Shown: positions 27,422-39,600 of the stretch, piece after piece | Layout of the letters: each line of letters starts with the position of its first letter | Position numbering within the stretch: the first letter of the stretch is position 1 | Assembly (NCBI GenBank): GCA_020310875.1 | Contig: CM035412.1 | Location: 132,437,374-132,501,373 of the forward strand | Source: Ceratopteris richardii | Taxonomy: Eukaryota; Streptophyta; Polypodiopsida; Polypodiales; Pteridaceae | Direction: 5' to 3' | DNA length: 64,000 nt | Notes under the pieces: model-generated | Told to the model about the DNA's origin: nothing | The model's database searches: none | Seen by the model: the letters and a program-made list of their open reading frames with translations, nothing else | Translations under genes and position numbers: made by a program

Positions 27422-28989
27422 CCTATGACACTTCTTATTTAACTCAGAAAAACTATGCTTACTTAGTAAAGGAAGATGAAGAACCTCAGAGTTACGGTGA
27501 AGCAAAAGGTAAGAAACAATGGGAAGAAGCAATGAAGGAAGAGTATAATGCACTAGAGGAGAACAAGACTTGGGAACTTGTTCCAAAACCAAATGGTAAG
27601 AAAGTGATTGGAAATAAATGGGTTTACAAAGTTAAGAAACTTGCAGATGGAAGGATAGCCAGATACAAAGCTAGACTGTTTGTCAGAGGCTATGCTGAGA
27701 CATATGGCATAGATTATGATGAGACGTTTAGTCCGGTGGCAAAGATGTCAACCATAAGGACACTGATTGCTATAGCAACATCAAAAGGATGGAAGCTAAG
27801 TCAGCTGGATATAAAGAACGCATTTCTGAATGGATATATATCAGATGAGGTTTACATGGAACAACCTGAAGGGTTCATAAGTTCCAGTTACCCAGAACAT
27901 GTTTGCAGATTAAGAAGAGCTCTCTATGGATTGAAGCAAGCTCCAAGAGCTTGGAATTATAGACTTGTGAAATATCTCAATGACCTTGGATACCAAAGTT
28001 TGAAGGCAGATGCAATTCTACTCATTAAGAGAACAGATGAAGGTATGATTTACATTTGTACAGGAACCTCAGATGAAGGAATCAAAGAGGTAAAGAGACT
28101 GCTTGAAAAAGAGTTCAAGATCAGTGATCTAGGAAAATTATCATATTTTCTTGGAATGAAAGTTACATATACAGATCATGGTATATATGTTTCACAAGAA
28201 AGGTATCTCCTAAACTTACTGAAGAAGTTTAACATGGAGAATTGCAGAGAAGCTTCAACACCACTTGAAGTAAATCATAAACTCAGCAAATATAGTGGTG
28301 CAGAGTTTAAAGATATGAGAAAGTATCAGTCGTTAGTGGGAAGCTTAATTTATGCTACACTAACAAGACCAGATCTCAGTTATGCAGTGGGAGTTCTCTC
28401 ACAGTTCATGCATTGTCTGAAGGATCAACATTGGGTTGCAGGACAAAGAGTTCTTAGATATATCAAAAGAACTATAAAGGAAGGATTATATTATCCTTAT
28501 ACGTCATATATAAAGCTGAGAGCATACAATGACTTAGACTGGGCAGGAAGTCAAGATGACAGAAGGTCAACACATGGGTATATGATATACCTAGGAGATA
28601 AGCTTGTAAGCTGGTGTTTAAAGAAGCAACACACAGTAGCTTTATCGTCAATAGAAGCAGAATATAAAGGAATTGTGGAAGCAGTTAAAGAAGTGATATA
28701 GATGCAGACCTTGTTCAAAAGCATGGGTATTGATCAAGGTATACCTATCATACATGGAGACAATATGAGCTCGTTGTATCTTGCAGCAAATCCAGTATTT
28801 CATGCAAGAACAAAACACATAGAGATTCAATATCATTTCCTGAGGGAAAAGGTAATGGAGAAGGAGATTGAATTGGTATTCACTCCTACGAAAGATCAGA
28901 TTGCAGATATTCTGACAAAGAGCTTAGATGGAGTAAAGATAAGCAGATTCAAAGAAATGGTAGGTATAAAAGAAAAGAAGGATATATGA
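27422..28989 (+). pseudogene. Copia C2 reverse transcriptase-RNase H, active site deleted
   Basis: It continues C2's pol after E3. RT motifs include GNKWVYKVK, RYKARLFVRGYAETYG and LYGLKQAPRAWN. Where C1 reads IYLC-VYVDDIIL-TGNDADG, C2 reads IYIC directly followed by TGTSDEG. An in-frame loss of eight residues thus removes the catalytic YVDD. RNase H follows (DLDWAGSQDDRRSTHGY, SSIEAEYKG, ARTKHIEIQYH). A TAG at about 28699 replaces the Trp codon found in C1. The frame ends at TGA 28987-28989, ahead of the PPT. Confidence 0.92.
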
Positions 28990-29025
28990 AGACCGGAAGA
29001 TGCAAATTAGTGATTGAGGGGGAGC

Positions 29026-30174
29026 TGTTGAAGATTCACTCACTAATTATGCATAACGACATAAATACAAAGGAAAGCAGAAACAAAGCATTCAGAAAAT
29101 CAAAGCCTTAGTGAAGGGACAAATTCACGACTGTAATATACAGCGTAGAAACTTCCAGAATTAGAGTTTGTTGAAACCGGATCAAAATGTATATAAGAGA
29201 GAGCTGAGATAGAAGTGAATATAGAAGTGCACATATGAGAGAGAAATAGAATAGGATAGAGTAGAAGACGCCAGAGATCGCGTATGTAGAGATGAATAAC
29301 AAAACCTGAAATGTCGGCTATTCATCTGAGAGAGATGGTAAGGAATAACTACTCAGAGTAGGAGAGTTTTCCATAGCTATGAGCAAAGTGAGGCCAAGCT
29401 ATATTTTGTACACATCTTCTCTAATAGAAAACACATGTTCATGTGGAAGTTGAGCGCATTCTTCGTATGTGAAGAAATCTGAGAGATTTCATGTTACTTT
29501 GAAAAGTTACTTAACAGTTACAATTTTCTCAGTAAATGTTTTCCGGTACTTCTATGAGTTAGATCTCGAAGTAAAGTGTAAAGTTTTGTATGAGATATAT
29601 CTTATCTTGTAGCTATAAGTCTCAACTATAAGTTGATCAAAGTTTTCGGTGAAATGGATATGTACACATAGTACAAAGTCTAACCGGAAAGAGTCATCCA
29701 GAACTGGTGAAGTTTTTCTTTAAACTTCAGATAGAGTTCATTCAGTGAACGAAGTTCAGGTATCACTTCCTTACTTCATGTATACACATTTGAAGTAACT
29801 ACAAATAAAGTTGCAGTTGATTCCGGTAAGATTCCGATGTAATTACGGTGAGATTTTGGTGACATTCCGATGAAGTTCCGGTGAAATTTTGGTGAGTTCA
29901 AAACATAGTTTTGACATAGTTAAGTGACGCAAAGATTGTTTAATTGTAAACAAACACAATAGTGTAAAGTCTGAAGTAAATCAGTTCAGAACTGAAGCTT
30001 GAAGGAAACGAGAAGCTTTCTGTAAAGTGATTTTTCGGTATTCACTAAATACAGTTATAGGTTTTCAGTTTCAGAAAGTTTGCTAAGCTACTGATGATTA
30101 TAGAGGTGTTCTAACATCACTTTAGCTTAGTTTCTGTGGTGTAAGCGAATTCCGCAATAAGCGCTACACCAACA
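29026..30174 (+). repeat. 3' LTR of copia C2
   Basis: 1149 bp, starting right after TTGAGGGGGAGC and ending CCAACA. A TATATAA box lies at about 29190-29196. It is followed by the TAACC target-site copy and then by the resumed leader of G2. Confidence 0.92.
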
Positions 30175-30179
30175 TAACC

Positions 30180-30642
30180 AGTATCATGTATCATGTAGCT
30201 CAAGTATTGTATATCGTGTACAATCAAGTATTGCATATCGTTGATACTTTTAGACTATCATGTATCATCCCCAACAAAGTATCATGTATCGTGTATCGTG
30301 TATCTTGGTATCATGTATCATTCATACCAATTATCGTGTATCATCTTAATATGATGTATCTTGAGGGTTGAAGTATCATGTATCATCTGAACACAAGTAT
30401 CATAGTGGGGAGGTCTAGTATCGTGTATTGTATGTTTTCTAAGTATCATGTATCATTAGAACCCCACGTAAGGTGTATCAAGAAAATTGGACAGTAAACA
30501 CTAATTAGTTTGGAACTAAAACTTTTGAAGAATTCTAACATTCAAAAAATAGTCCCACCATTTCCAATACCTAAGAGGATAATAGAAAAACAAATTTAAG
30601 GAATTAAAGAACATTAAAACCAAACTAGGCCCAAGATTGTGA
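30180..30642 (+). other. Leader of element G2 (second part) with motif array
   Basis: It continues the TATCATGTATC/TATCGTGTATC array of 16080-16318 across the C2 insertion, up to about 30490. A short A-rich stretch then runs into the decayed gag start. Confidence 0.65.
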
Positions 30643-31024
30643 AGGAACCTCAGATCTAGACATATTCCATGAAGTCGAAGAATCATAATATCTTCAGTAG
30701 GGAGTGCAACTCAAAGGAGTATTCAATCCACCTACTTTGACACCTCTAGTGACTCAAGGGGGAAAATCTATCATGGCCTCTAAAGATATGCATAGTTCTA
30801 TCCACTCAACAAAGCTCATGTATGCAATAGAAGGAGAGTATAGGATGTCCTTGGAGTTTGTTTCTACAAAATTACTTGGATTTCCTATTTACTTGGATGG
30901 ACTCAATAGGTTGGTAGCAAGACTTAGCAAATCTATAAAATCTAAAGTTTTAACAAGACGAGCTTTGAAATTTGAGGGAGGATTTTACATGGAAAAGTAA
31001 GGATAACTATATTTAATGACTAAA
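30643..31024 (+). pseudogene. Decayed Ty3 gag N-terminus (element G2)
   Basis: It aligns with the first 125 or so residues of P's gag. Matching blocks are MASKDM (P: MASEDM), EGEYRMSLEFV (EGEYRTSLEYV), PIYLDGLNRLVARL (PIYLDGLNRSVARL) and GGFYMEK (GGLYMDK). The ATG used by P at 52674 is AGG here, and a stop follows GGFYMEK. The frame is interrupted at 31025 by copia C4. The rest of G2 should lie beyond the right edge of the window. Confidence 0.85.
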
Positions 31025-31257
31025 ATGTTGGAGATAGACGTCTGCGAAAGCACACAAACAACACAAGGAAGGAGAATAAGCTTGAAGCACAACACACAAT
31101 ACTAAATGTGTTACTAGAGAATGTACAAACATAAGTAGCCCATTGGGGCAAATAGGCATATATACAGGCCGGGGGAAAAAAAAACTCCTAAAGAGGGAAA
31201 AAAGTGCCCCAACGGTCCTAGTGTGTTCACACACATCACTACCTAAGTATATCAACA
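31025..31257 (-). repeat. 3' LTR of copia C4
   Basis: 233 bp, TGTTGATATAC...TCCAACA on the minus strand, preceded on that strand by the PPT CTCTCAAGGGGGATT (31272-31258). A TATATATG-like box is near 31160. The 5' LTR is not in the window because C4 is cut in gag by element M at 34881. Confidence 0.85.
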
Positions 31258-31379
31258 AATCCCCCTTGAGAGTGATGCGGTGAACAAGGAGCTAGCACTC
31301 ATGTATAAGGAAGTGCCAAGCTATGTGGAAATCACTCCACAAAAGAAGTAAGCCCAAAGCTTTGCAGAAAGCTTCAAAC

Positions 31380-34300
31380 TTCTCCCTAGGCAGAGCCTTT
31401 GTGAAAAGGTTTACAATGTTCTCCTACGTGGGCACATATGCCAAGCTGATCTCCCCAGAAGAGAACCTCTCCCTGACATAGTGATAGTGCACCTCAATGT
31501 GCTTAGTGCGAGCATGGAACATAGGGTTCCTCGCAACTGCCAATGCACTCTGACTGTCAGTGAAGAGGTTGGTGGTAGAAGACTGAACAATACCCAAATC
31601 AGCCATAAGGCGTCTGAGCCACACACACTCAACAGTCGCTGTGAAAGCTGCCCTATACCCAGCCTCACGATTGGAAGTGGCCATAGTAGGCTGCTTCTTG
31701 CTCAACCAAGATGTACATGAGCTACCAAGCATGAAGCAAAAGCCACTAGTGGACACACGAGTGTCATAGCAACTAGCCCAATTAGAGTCAGAAAAAGCAT
31801 GCAAATCTGGCGATAGAGATCCCCCCTTGGGATAAAACAACCCAAGTAGACGAGTACCACTCAAGTAGCGAAAGATGCACTTAAGTAAATCAAGCATCCA
31901 ATAGCCTGCTGATAGAGAACAAAATCAAATGCATCTCCAACATCATGAAGACTCAATTGTAAACATGTCTCCATAGCAGTGGCAATAGGGTTACAGTCGT
32001 CAAGGCTAAAACGCTGCAATAATGTGTCAATATATTTCATTTGACACAAAGCCATTCCACCATCAACTTGCATAAATTGAATGCCCAAATAGTGATGCAA
32101 ATGCCCCAAATTAGACATCTCAAATGAGGCATGCAAATGAGCCTTAAAATCATCAATATGCTTCTCAATAGGACCAGTGAGCAGCATGTTGTCAACATAG
32201 ACAAAATGATCAGAAGCACATCATTAGCGCACTTAACATATAAGGTGCTTTCAGTTGGACTGTTCTCAAAACCATGTGCAATTAGATAGGCATGTATCTT
32301 CTCATACCAAGCATGTGATGCTTGCTTTAAACCATATAATGCCTTCTTTAACCTGCACACCTGTTTTTCATGCCCTTTTTGCACAAAGCCACGTGGCTGA
32401 GAAGCATACACTTCTTCATTCAAGTCAGCATTCAAAAATACTATTTTAATGTCCAACTGATGTATATTCCAACCATGATGAGCTACAAGTGCACAAATGC
32501 TACGAATTGTAGTCATTCCGCAAGTAGGTGCAAAAGTCTCATCAAAATCAATGCCTCTTTCTTGCGCATAACCCTTTGCAACAAGTCTAGCCTTATACCT
32601 ATCAGCTGTACCATCAAACTTACGCTTCAACTTGTATACCCACTTAGTCCCAATGGCCTTCTTGCCACGAGGCAAGTCACATAAAGGCCAAGTACCATTC
32701 TTCATTATAGCATCATATTAAGATTGCATAACAGCCATCTTATTTTCTGAATTTTGTGCATCATCAAACGAAACAGGATCATTCTCATCATAGAGACTAG
32801 ATGCAGCCATAGCATAGCAATGTGATGCAAAAGAGGCACTACGAGAGCATGAACGAGTATGATATGACAAAGGTGCATCTAATTTGCTGTCATGCAAAGT
32901 CTGCACCAACCATTTTGGCATAGTTTTTGCTTGCTCAATATCAGTTCTCTCATCAACTAGTGCATCATGTAAATGTGCATCAGAAATGGAATGATCTGCA
33001 TCATCAGATGAAACTTGCAAAGGCTGAGAAGTACCTCATTGGGACCAGCACTAGACTGTCCACCTGTAAAAAGAGGCAGCAAAGTATCATACATGTCTTT
33101 GGAGCTAACAAATGTCTCCTTAGTACATGAAAGCAATGGTTGAATAGCATCTTCCACAAAAACAACATCATGGCTAACCAGAATGCGTTTAGTCTGTGGA
33201 TGATACAAACAATAGCCTTTACTTTCAGAACTATACCCAACAAAAATACATTTTACAGCTTTATCATCGAATTTTCTGCGATGTTGTTCATGCACTAATG
33301 CATATGCCAAACAACCAAAAACACATAGATGAGCAACATATGGCTTGCAATCATGCCAAGCCTCATATGGAGTGATAGAATGCAGTGCTTTAGTGGGATA
33401 CCTGTTAAGTACATATGCTGCACACATGACAGCCTCAAGCCAGAAACTATGTGGTAAAGCCTGAATCTTGACCATACACCTCGCCATGTCCATGAGTGAC
33501 CTGTTCTTTTCTTCAGCAACTCCATTCTGTTGAGGTGTATACGGCACTGTACACTGGTGTTTTATCCCACGTTTAGCTAGAAATGTATTAAAATCAGAAG
33601 ACATATATCCCCCCCCCCCCTCGATTTGAACGGAGGGTGCCCATTTTACATGCTGACAGATTTTCAGCCAAAAAAAAAACTCTTTGAAGCACATGAACAC
33701 TTCGGACTTTGCCTTCAATGGATATACCCATGCATGCCTAGAGAAATCATCAATGAAAGTCACGAAGTAAAGATACTTTCCAGAAGAAGGTGTTTGCATA
33801 GGACCATAAATATCACTATGTACAAGCTGCAATTTCTGAGTAGCCTGAACTGAACCATCTTTTGGAAATGAGGAACACTGCATTTTTCCCAAAATACAGC
33901 CTTCACATACATGTTTTCCGGGTGCCTCAAGTTTGGGCAAAGAGGACACCATTTCAGATTCTACAGGCATAACAAACTAGCAAAATTCAGATGACCAAAG
34001 CGTGTATGCCAAAGCTTTACATCTGACATAGCCTGAGAATCATGTAGTGCACATGCTGAATCATTGAGAGATCTTTCATAGTCTATGAGCTTATACAGCT
34101 CACGACATAAAATTCTAGAAGCAATAATCACATCGCCATTTGACAGATCATGAAATGTACACCTGTCATCAACAAATTTCACAACCAAGCCAATCTTGGC
34201 TAATGTAGAAATTGATAACAGGTTCTTTTTGATCCCTATAACAAATAAAGCATCTGAGAAAGTCAAAGAACTACCATCGGGAGTAGTCAAAATGATCTTA

Positions 34301-34880
34301 CCAACTCCCATAACAGAATAAGAGGAGTTGTTGGCGCATGTAGCAGTATTCCCTGTAGGCATAGGCTCGAGTGAAGAGAAGAAACTATGCTACGAGGTAA
34401 TATGTTTGGTTGCTCCACTGTCAAAATACCAAACATCTAAGTCTACTGCAGACATGCACTACTCATGAGAAGATGGGTCAAAACTGCAGACAGTAGTAAA
34501 TACCCATTCTTCTTCCTGCACAAGATTAGCACACTCTGTTTTTGGTGTAGAGGCCTCTGCAACAACCATTTCAACATCTTTCTTCTTTGCCTCTTTAGCA
34601 ACCAATTTTGGATAGTTCTTTATGATATGATCATTCCCTTTACAATACTTGCAAAACAATTTCTGCTTTTCTGATTTCTTCTCATCTTTATCTTCATTCT
34701 TCGAATGTGCAGCATTTGCAGATTTCTACTTACTAGTTTAAGAGCTCGATTTTCCTTTGCCCTTCTGACTAGCCAAGAAAGCTTGATCTGCAACACGCAT
34801 AATGGACCTGTTCTACCTGGAGTGTTCTTCCTGCAACAGAACAGAGACTAACTCCTCAAATGACAAGGCATTTAGATTGC
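31380..34880 (-). pseudogene. Decayed Ty1/copia gag-pol (element C4)
   Basis: Minus-strand order: gag end with a knuckle CKYCKGNDHIIKNY (34659, last Cys lost), protease WYFDSGATKHIT (about 34410), integrase (33970-32957: EGCILGKM, HSDIYGP, FIDDFSRH, PQQNGVAE), RT (32705-31900) and RNase H (31897-31400: FSDSNWAS, REAGYRA, ARTKHIEVHYHYVRE). Inactivating changes include several frameshifts. One of them, at the RT active site, comes with YVDN in place of YVDD. The family is the same as C5. Gag is truncated exactly at 34880, where M's LTR begins. Confidence 0.88.
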
Positions 34881-35313
34881 TGTTGCTCTAGCACAATGGT
34901 GAGAACCACGTTAAGAAGCTTCACCTCCTTAATGTCAATCCCTGGGAGAGGTAGGAGTGATATGAAGATCGTGAACGTGAGATGATGTGAGAGTGAAGGT
35001 GAGAAGCACAAAGATGCACACACACATACACACACACAATGAAGAGACAAGCAAGACACAATGGAAGGTGGGAAATTAGTTCTATTACTCAAGAATGCTC
35101 TTACAAGCTCAAACTAGCTCTAAGCTCACACTAACCAAAATGAACCAACCTCAAAAATGAGCTCTCTAGCTCTTTTTATAGTTTCTAGACTAGTTTTGAC
35201 CGGTTTCACATCTAGTGACCGGCCTAGTTAAAAAATAGGTCCTAGATGCTATTTGGAAGGGTAAACGATGTCTAAAAATAACGAAAATTGGTACGCGCAT
35301 TCTACCTAAGCTC
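34881..35313 (-). repeat. 3' LTR of M, distal part (family A, copy 3)
   Basis: The portion left of C1, beginning TGTTGCTCTAGCAC on the plus strand. It carries CACACACATACACACACAC near 35017, a TATAAAAAG box on the minus strand (35180-35172) and the ACCGG...GTTAAAAAATAGG block. With the part at 42123-42356 the LTR is about 660 bp. ATTGC (34876-34880) is the expected left copy of the target site in C4; the right copy is outside the window. Confidence 0.88.
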
Positions 35314-36584
35314 TGTTGGAGCAAGTCTATGACAAGCCTAAGTATTGGCTTGAGTCTCAAAAAGTCATTAAAGAAGCTTCAAAATGAAGACTATGTAAAG
35401 TTCACTTGTGAACTACCTCTTGTAACTTTTGAAGAGTTTACTTAATGTAAAAGTAAGAGAATCTTAAGTGGTTGAGCCCACATGATCAAGAATGGAACGA
35501 GGAGCCACGAATTCGTGATTTGTGGTAGGTAGAGAATCAAATCAATCATTGATTGATTGGAGAGTGATTGAGGGAAGTTAGCCTCCCAAACTCAACTATA
35601 AATAGATGGCAGTTTTAGTCGTGGTTAGAGAGACCTACGTGAAGACCTCCAAGAGCTGAGCTTTATGCCATATCAAGGTGTGATTACAAGGCACACATAT
35701 GTATCAGTAAGTCATTGTATTGTACAAGCAATATACTTTCATTTTTATGATTATTTGAGGTCATCTTTCCATGTTCTTGTGATGTGTACTACTCACTGCC
35801 ATTACTTCAGTTTTTCTCAGTCAGCTTGCAGAGATTGTTTCTCTGCACTTGGTTCATCATTTTCAGTGATTTAACTTGGTAAAGTTAGCTCTATAAGTCT
35901 ACTATATGCTCACAAATTTTCATGTCATTTGGATGTTGCAATCTTCAGTTATGTTCATTTGAAGTTAACAGGGTATGTTCATCTTCACTTCTCTGTCAGG
36001 TACCCGACTTTTTCAGTCATCTTGTCAGAGTCATTTCTCAGTGTTTACTCATCCAAATTCAGGGATTTTAAGCTTGTTGGATTCAGCTTACTGTCTAGTA
36101 TAAGCATACAAATTTTCATGATCATTGGATTCTTACATCTTGAGTTATGTTAATTTTTCTACTCACTGGTCTATTTCTGTAGCAGCCCGTGAAAATCGGG
36201 ATGATGTCATCACTTGTTAAAAGTCATTCTCAGTGTGTGGTTTGTTATTTTTGATGAGATTACTCTCTAAAGTTAGCTCTTTAAGCTACCTAGCCTTCCC
36301 CAAGAGGAATTAATCTAATTGCTGCTGTGCTCAGAGAATTATGTAAAACACTGGACAGGTGTATCAACCAAGAATAGCAAGTTTTCACCTCTGAGCTAAC
36401 TCCAACTTATCTGTTTTGATCTATCTTTTTGAGAGTGATCTTCCAAGGTACATAGGGTGTCTAATACATCCATTGGCAAGCTAAAAGGGCCCACCATATA
36501 CTCCTGGAGTTCATTTGGCTGGTGTAGATCAAGGATTTTGCAACACCTCTTCATCTTCAACACATACCTATCCATCTCTTCACA
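35314..36584 (+). repeat. 5' LTR of copia C1
   Basis: 1271 bp, TGTTGGAGC...CTTCACA. The TATA box is at 35597-35604. A short open frame from the transcribed part (MPYQGVITRH...) recurs in every copy of this LTR, including C0. It is more likely conserved LTR sequence than a gene. Confidence 0.96.
35597..35604 (+). promoter_or_regulatory. TATA box, copia C1 5' LTR
   Basis: TATAAATA is followed by AGATGGCAG and is conserved at the same offset in the 3' LTR (41135-41142) and in C0 (484-491). It is the likely start signal for the genomic transcript. Confidence 0.7.
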
Positions 36585-36585
36585 T

Positions 36586-36597
36586 TGGTATCAGAGC
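36586..36597 (+). other. Primer-binding site of copia C1 (tRNA-iMet)
   Basis: TGGTATCAGAGC is one base after the LTR end. It is complementary to the 3' end of plant initiator tRNA-Met, the usual primer of Ty1/copia elements. Here it is single-copy, unlike in C2. Confidence 0.9.
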
Positions 36598-36610
36598 AAG
36601 GTTGGACAAC

Positions 36611-39600
36611 ATGGCAGATGGATTTCCTTCATCAATTGACAAATTGGACAGAGGTAACTACTCAGCTTGGTCATTAAGAATGGAAGCTTATCTCCAAGGT
36701 AGAAGTTTATATGGTTATGTGGCTGGAGATGAAGTTATGCCAAGTTTCAGGAACAAAAGTCAACCAACACAAGAAGAGCAAGAAAGATTGAGCACATGGT
36801 GCTCCAAGGATGCACTTGCAAGGTCTTATCTCCTCAACTCTATCTCAGATTTTTTGTTGCCTCACATTAGAAGTTGTAAGACATCTCAGGAAGTGTGGGA
36901 TGCACTTGAAGCTTTCTTTTCTTCAAGTACCAAAGCTAGGAAGCATCAACTATGGCTGGAGTTCACAACTCTCAAGAAGGCTCCCAAACAAAATGTGACT
37001 GATTTTGTCACAAAGCTCAAGGACATAGCGGATCAGTTGGGAAGCATTGGAGAGGTAATAGATGAAGAGCAAATTGTAAGGCAGGTCATCAATGGCTTGA
37101 AGGCAGATGATAAGTGGGAAGCATTCACCACAGCTATGGATTTGTACATGGACATGCATGTACCTGATTTCAACACACTCATTGGACAATTACTTACTCA
37201 AGAGGCAAAGCTTATAAAAAATGGAGAAAGCTCTAAAGGTAATCAATCTTCAGCTTTATACACAGATAAAAGCAAGTCTAAAGATAACAAAGGAAAGGCA
37301 AAGAAAGTGGATGATGAAGCAGGTACATATCAAGCTAACTATGCAGGTAGAGGAAGACATGGCAGAGGTAGAGGAAGAGGAGGTAGACAAGGCAGGGGGA
37401 GATCCCAAGACTCCAACTCATGTTCTATTTGTGGATTAACTAATCATACAACTGAAAATTGCTTTAGGAATTCCAGGAATCAAAGAGGCAGAGGATACAA
37501 TAGAGGAAGTTATGGCTACTCAAGAGGAAGGTTCAACAACTACCATGGCAACTACAACAACTACAATCATTCAAACTATCAAGGAGGCTACAAAGGAAGG
37601 AGAGACTACAATAACTACAGAGAAGACTCAAACAAAGAGGATTCATTATTGATCATGAACATGGCTATGCCACAAGGTAAATCTGATGAGCATGTTTTCT
37701 ACATAGATTCAGGTTGTTCAAATCATGTGGCAGGAAATGTGGCACTCCTATCAGATTTAGAAGATCCAAGGAATAAGCATGAGGTACAAACAGGAGATGA
37801 TACAAAACATCCAGTGGAGAAAATAGGCAATGTCAAAGCACCTGATGGAAACATCAACCTACTCAGTAAGGTACTCTATGTCCCTACCATTACAAAGAAT
37901 TTGATAAGTGTTGGGCAGATAGTAGAGAAAGGGTTGCAAGTCAGGTTCACAAAAGCAGGAGCATTTGTTGAAGATCCAAGTCAGGGATTTAGAAGAATTG
38001 CAAAAGGTGAAAAGACAGGTAGATTGTTCACATTTGAATTACAGGACACTAGAAACATTGCTCTCTTTAATTATGGTAGTCAGACACTCACAGAATTGGA
38101 AGTATGGCACAAAAGGTTAGCACATATTGGTGAAAGGTCATTAAAGCAAATTTGCAGGGACCAAAGTGTACTTGGACTCCCTAACTTGTCAAAACAACAT
38201 ATGATTTATAAGTGTAGTGCATGTCAGTTTGGAAAGTCTCACAGGTTACCATTCATGAAGAAAGGTTATATGCATGGAGATCTCTTGGAGTTGGTCCATA
38301 CAGATGTATGGGGACCAAGCAAAGAAGCTTCAATATCAGGATCAAGGTATTATGTTTCCTTTATTGATGATTGCAGCAGATGGACTATCCTATTCTTTAT
38401 GAAACACAAAGATGAAGTTTTTTCATGTTTCAAAAGATATTTGGCTCTTGTGGAGAATCAAACAGGTAAATCACTAAAAAGGCTAAGGTCAGATGGAGGG
38501 GGAGAATACTTCTCCCATGATTTTGATTCTTTTCTTCAAGAAAGAGGAATCAAAAGAGAGGTAACTACAAGGTACACTCCTGAGCAAAATGGAGTGGCAG
38601 AAAGGAGGAATAGGACAATTGTTGAAGCTGCAAGGTCTATGTTAAATGAAAAGCATTTACCTAATTACTTATGGGCCGAGGCTGTATCTACAGCCACTTA
38701 CTTGATTAACAGGTTGCCTTCAAAATCCCTTGATGGGATGACTCCATATGAGGCTTGGAATGGAAGAAGACCAAGCTTAGATCATTGTAAAATTTTTGGA
38801 TGTATTGCTTTTGCTCATGTTCCTTCACAGGTTAGAGGCAAGATGGATCCAAAAGCAGAAAGGTGTGTATTTATTGGATATGACAAAAATCAAAAGGGCT
38901 ACAGGTTATACAACCCTACCAACAAAGGATTCTTGGTAAGCAGAGATGTAGTTTTTGATGAGAACAATTCATGGTATGAAGATTCATGCAGGAAGATCAA
39001 TTTACCATATGATCTTGAAGAAGATTTTCCAAAGCTTGGTAGAGAACAATCAAAGATTGAAGAACAAGACACCTCAGAGGATGATGAAGAATGTCAGATG
39101 GAAAAGATCAAAGCATGGAAGTCTAAAGGTAAAGCAAAATTGCAGGAACTTGGACATGACGCAGAATCATCACATCATGGCCTAAGAAGATCTATGAGGG
39201 AAAAGAAAAAACCAGAAAGGTATGGGTTTGACACCTCATTAGTAACTAAACATTCTATCTACATAGCACAGGACATAAACCAAGAGGAGCCATCATCATT
39301 TGAAGAGGCCAAAGCAAAAACAGAATGGAAGCATGCAATGAAGGAAGAGATTGAAGCACTCGAGGAAAACAACACTTGGGATTTGGTGCCCAAGACTTCA
39401 TCCATGAAGGTAATAGGCTCAAGATGGGTCTATAAACTCAAGAAGAATTCTGATGGTTCCATTAACAGGTATAAGGCAAGGCTTGTGGCAAAAGGCTTTG
39501 CACAAACTCAGGGAATTGATTATGAGGAGACATTCTCTCCTGTGGCAAAGATGCCTACTATTAGAGTTTTTCTTAGTATTGCCTCTTCCAAGAATTGGAA

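Larger units (their letters stand above)
16319..30174 (+). mobile_element. Ty1/copia element C2, complete but inactive, interrupted by E3
   Basis: Two 1149 bp LTRs (16319-17467 and 29026-30174, both TGTTGAAG...CCAACA) bound the element. Target-site duplications flank it: TACCC at 16314-16318 and TAACC at 30175-30179, one mismatch. A PBS for tRNA-iMet (17469) and a PPT (TTGAGGGGGAGC, 29014-29025) are present. The LTRs differ at a few percent of positions by eye, so this is an older insertion than C1. The 7055 bp element E3 splits the pol frame at 20362. Without E3 the element is about 6.8 kb. Confidence 0.92.

Noticed and set aside
36515-36610. Earlier start for the C1 polyprotein
   Set aside because: The frame upstream begins with TTG inside the LTR and crosses the PBS. 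The ATG at 36611 gives the family-typical MADGFPSSIDKLDRGNY start.
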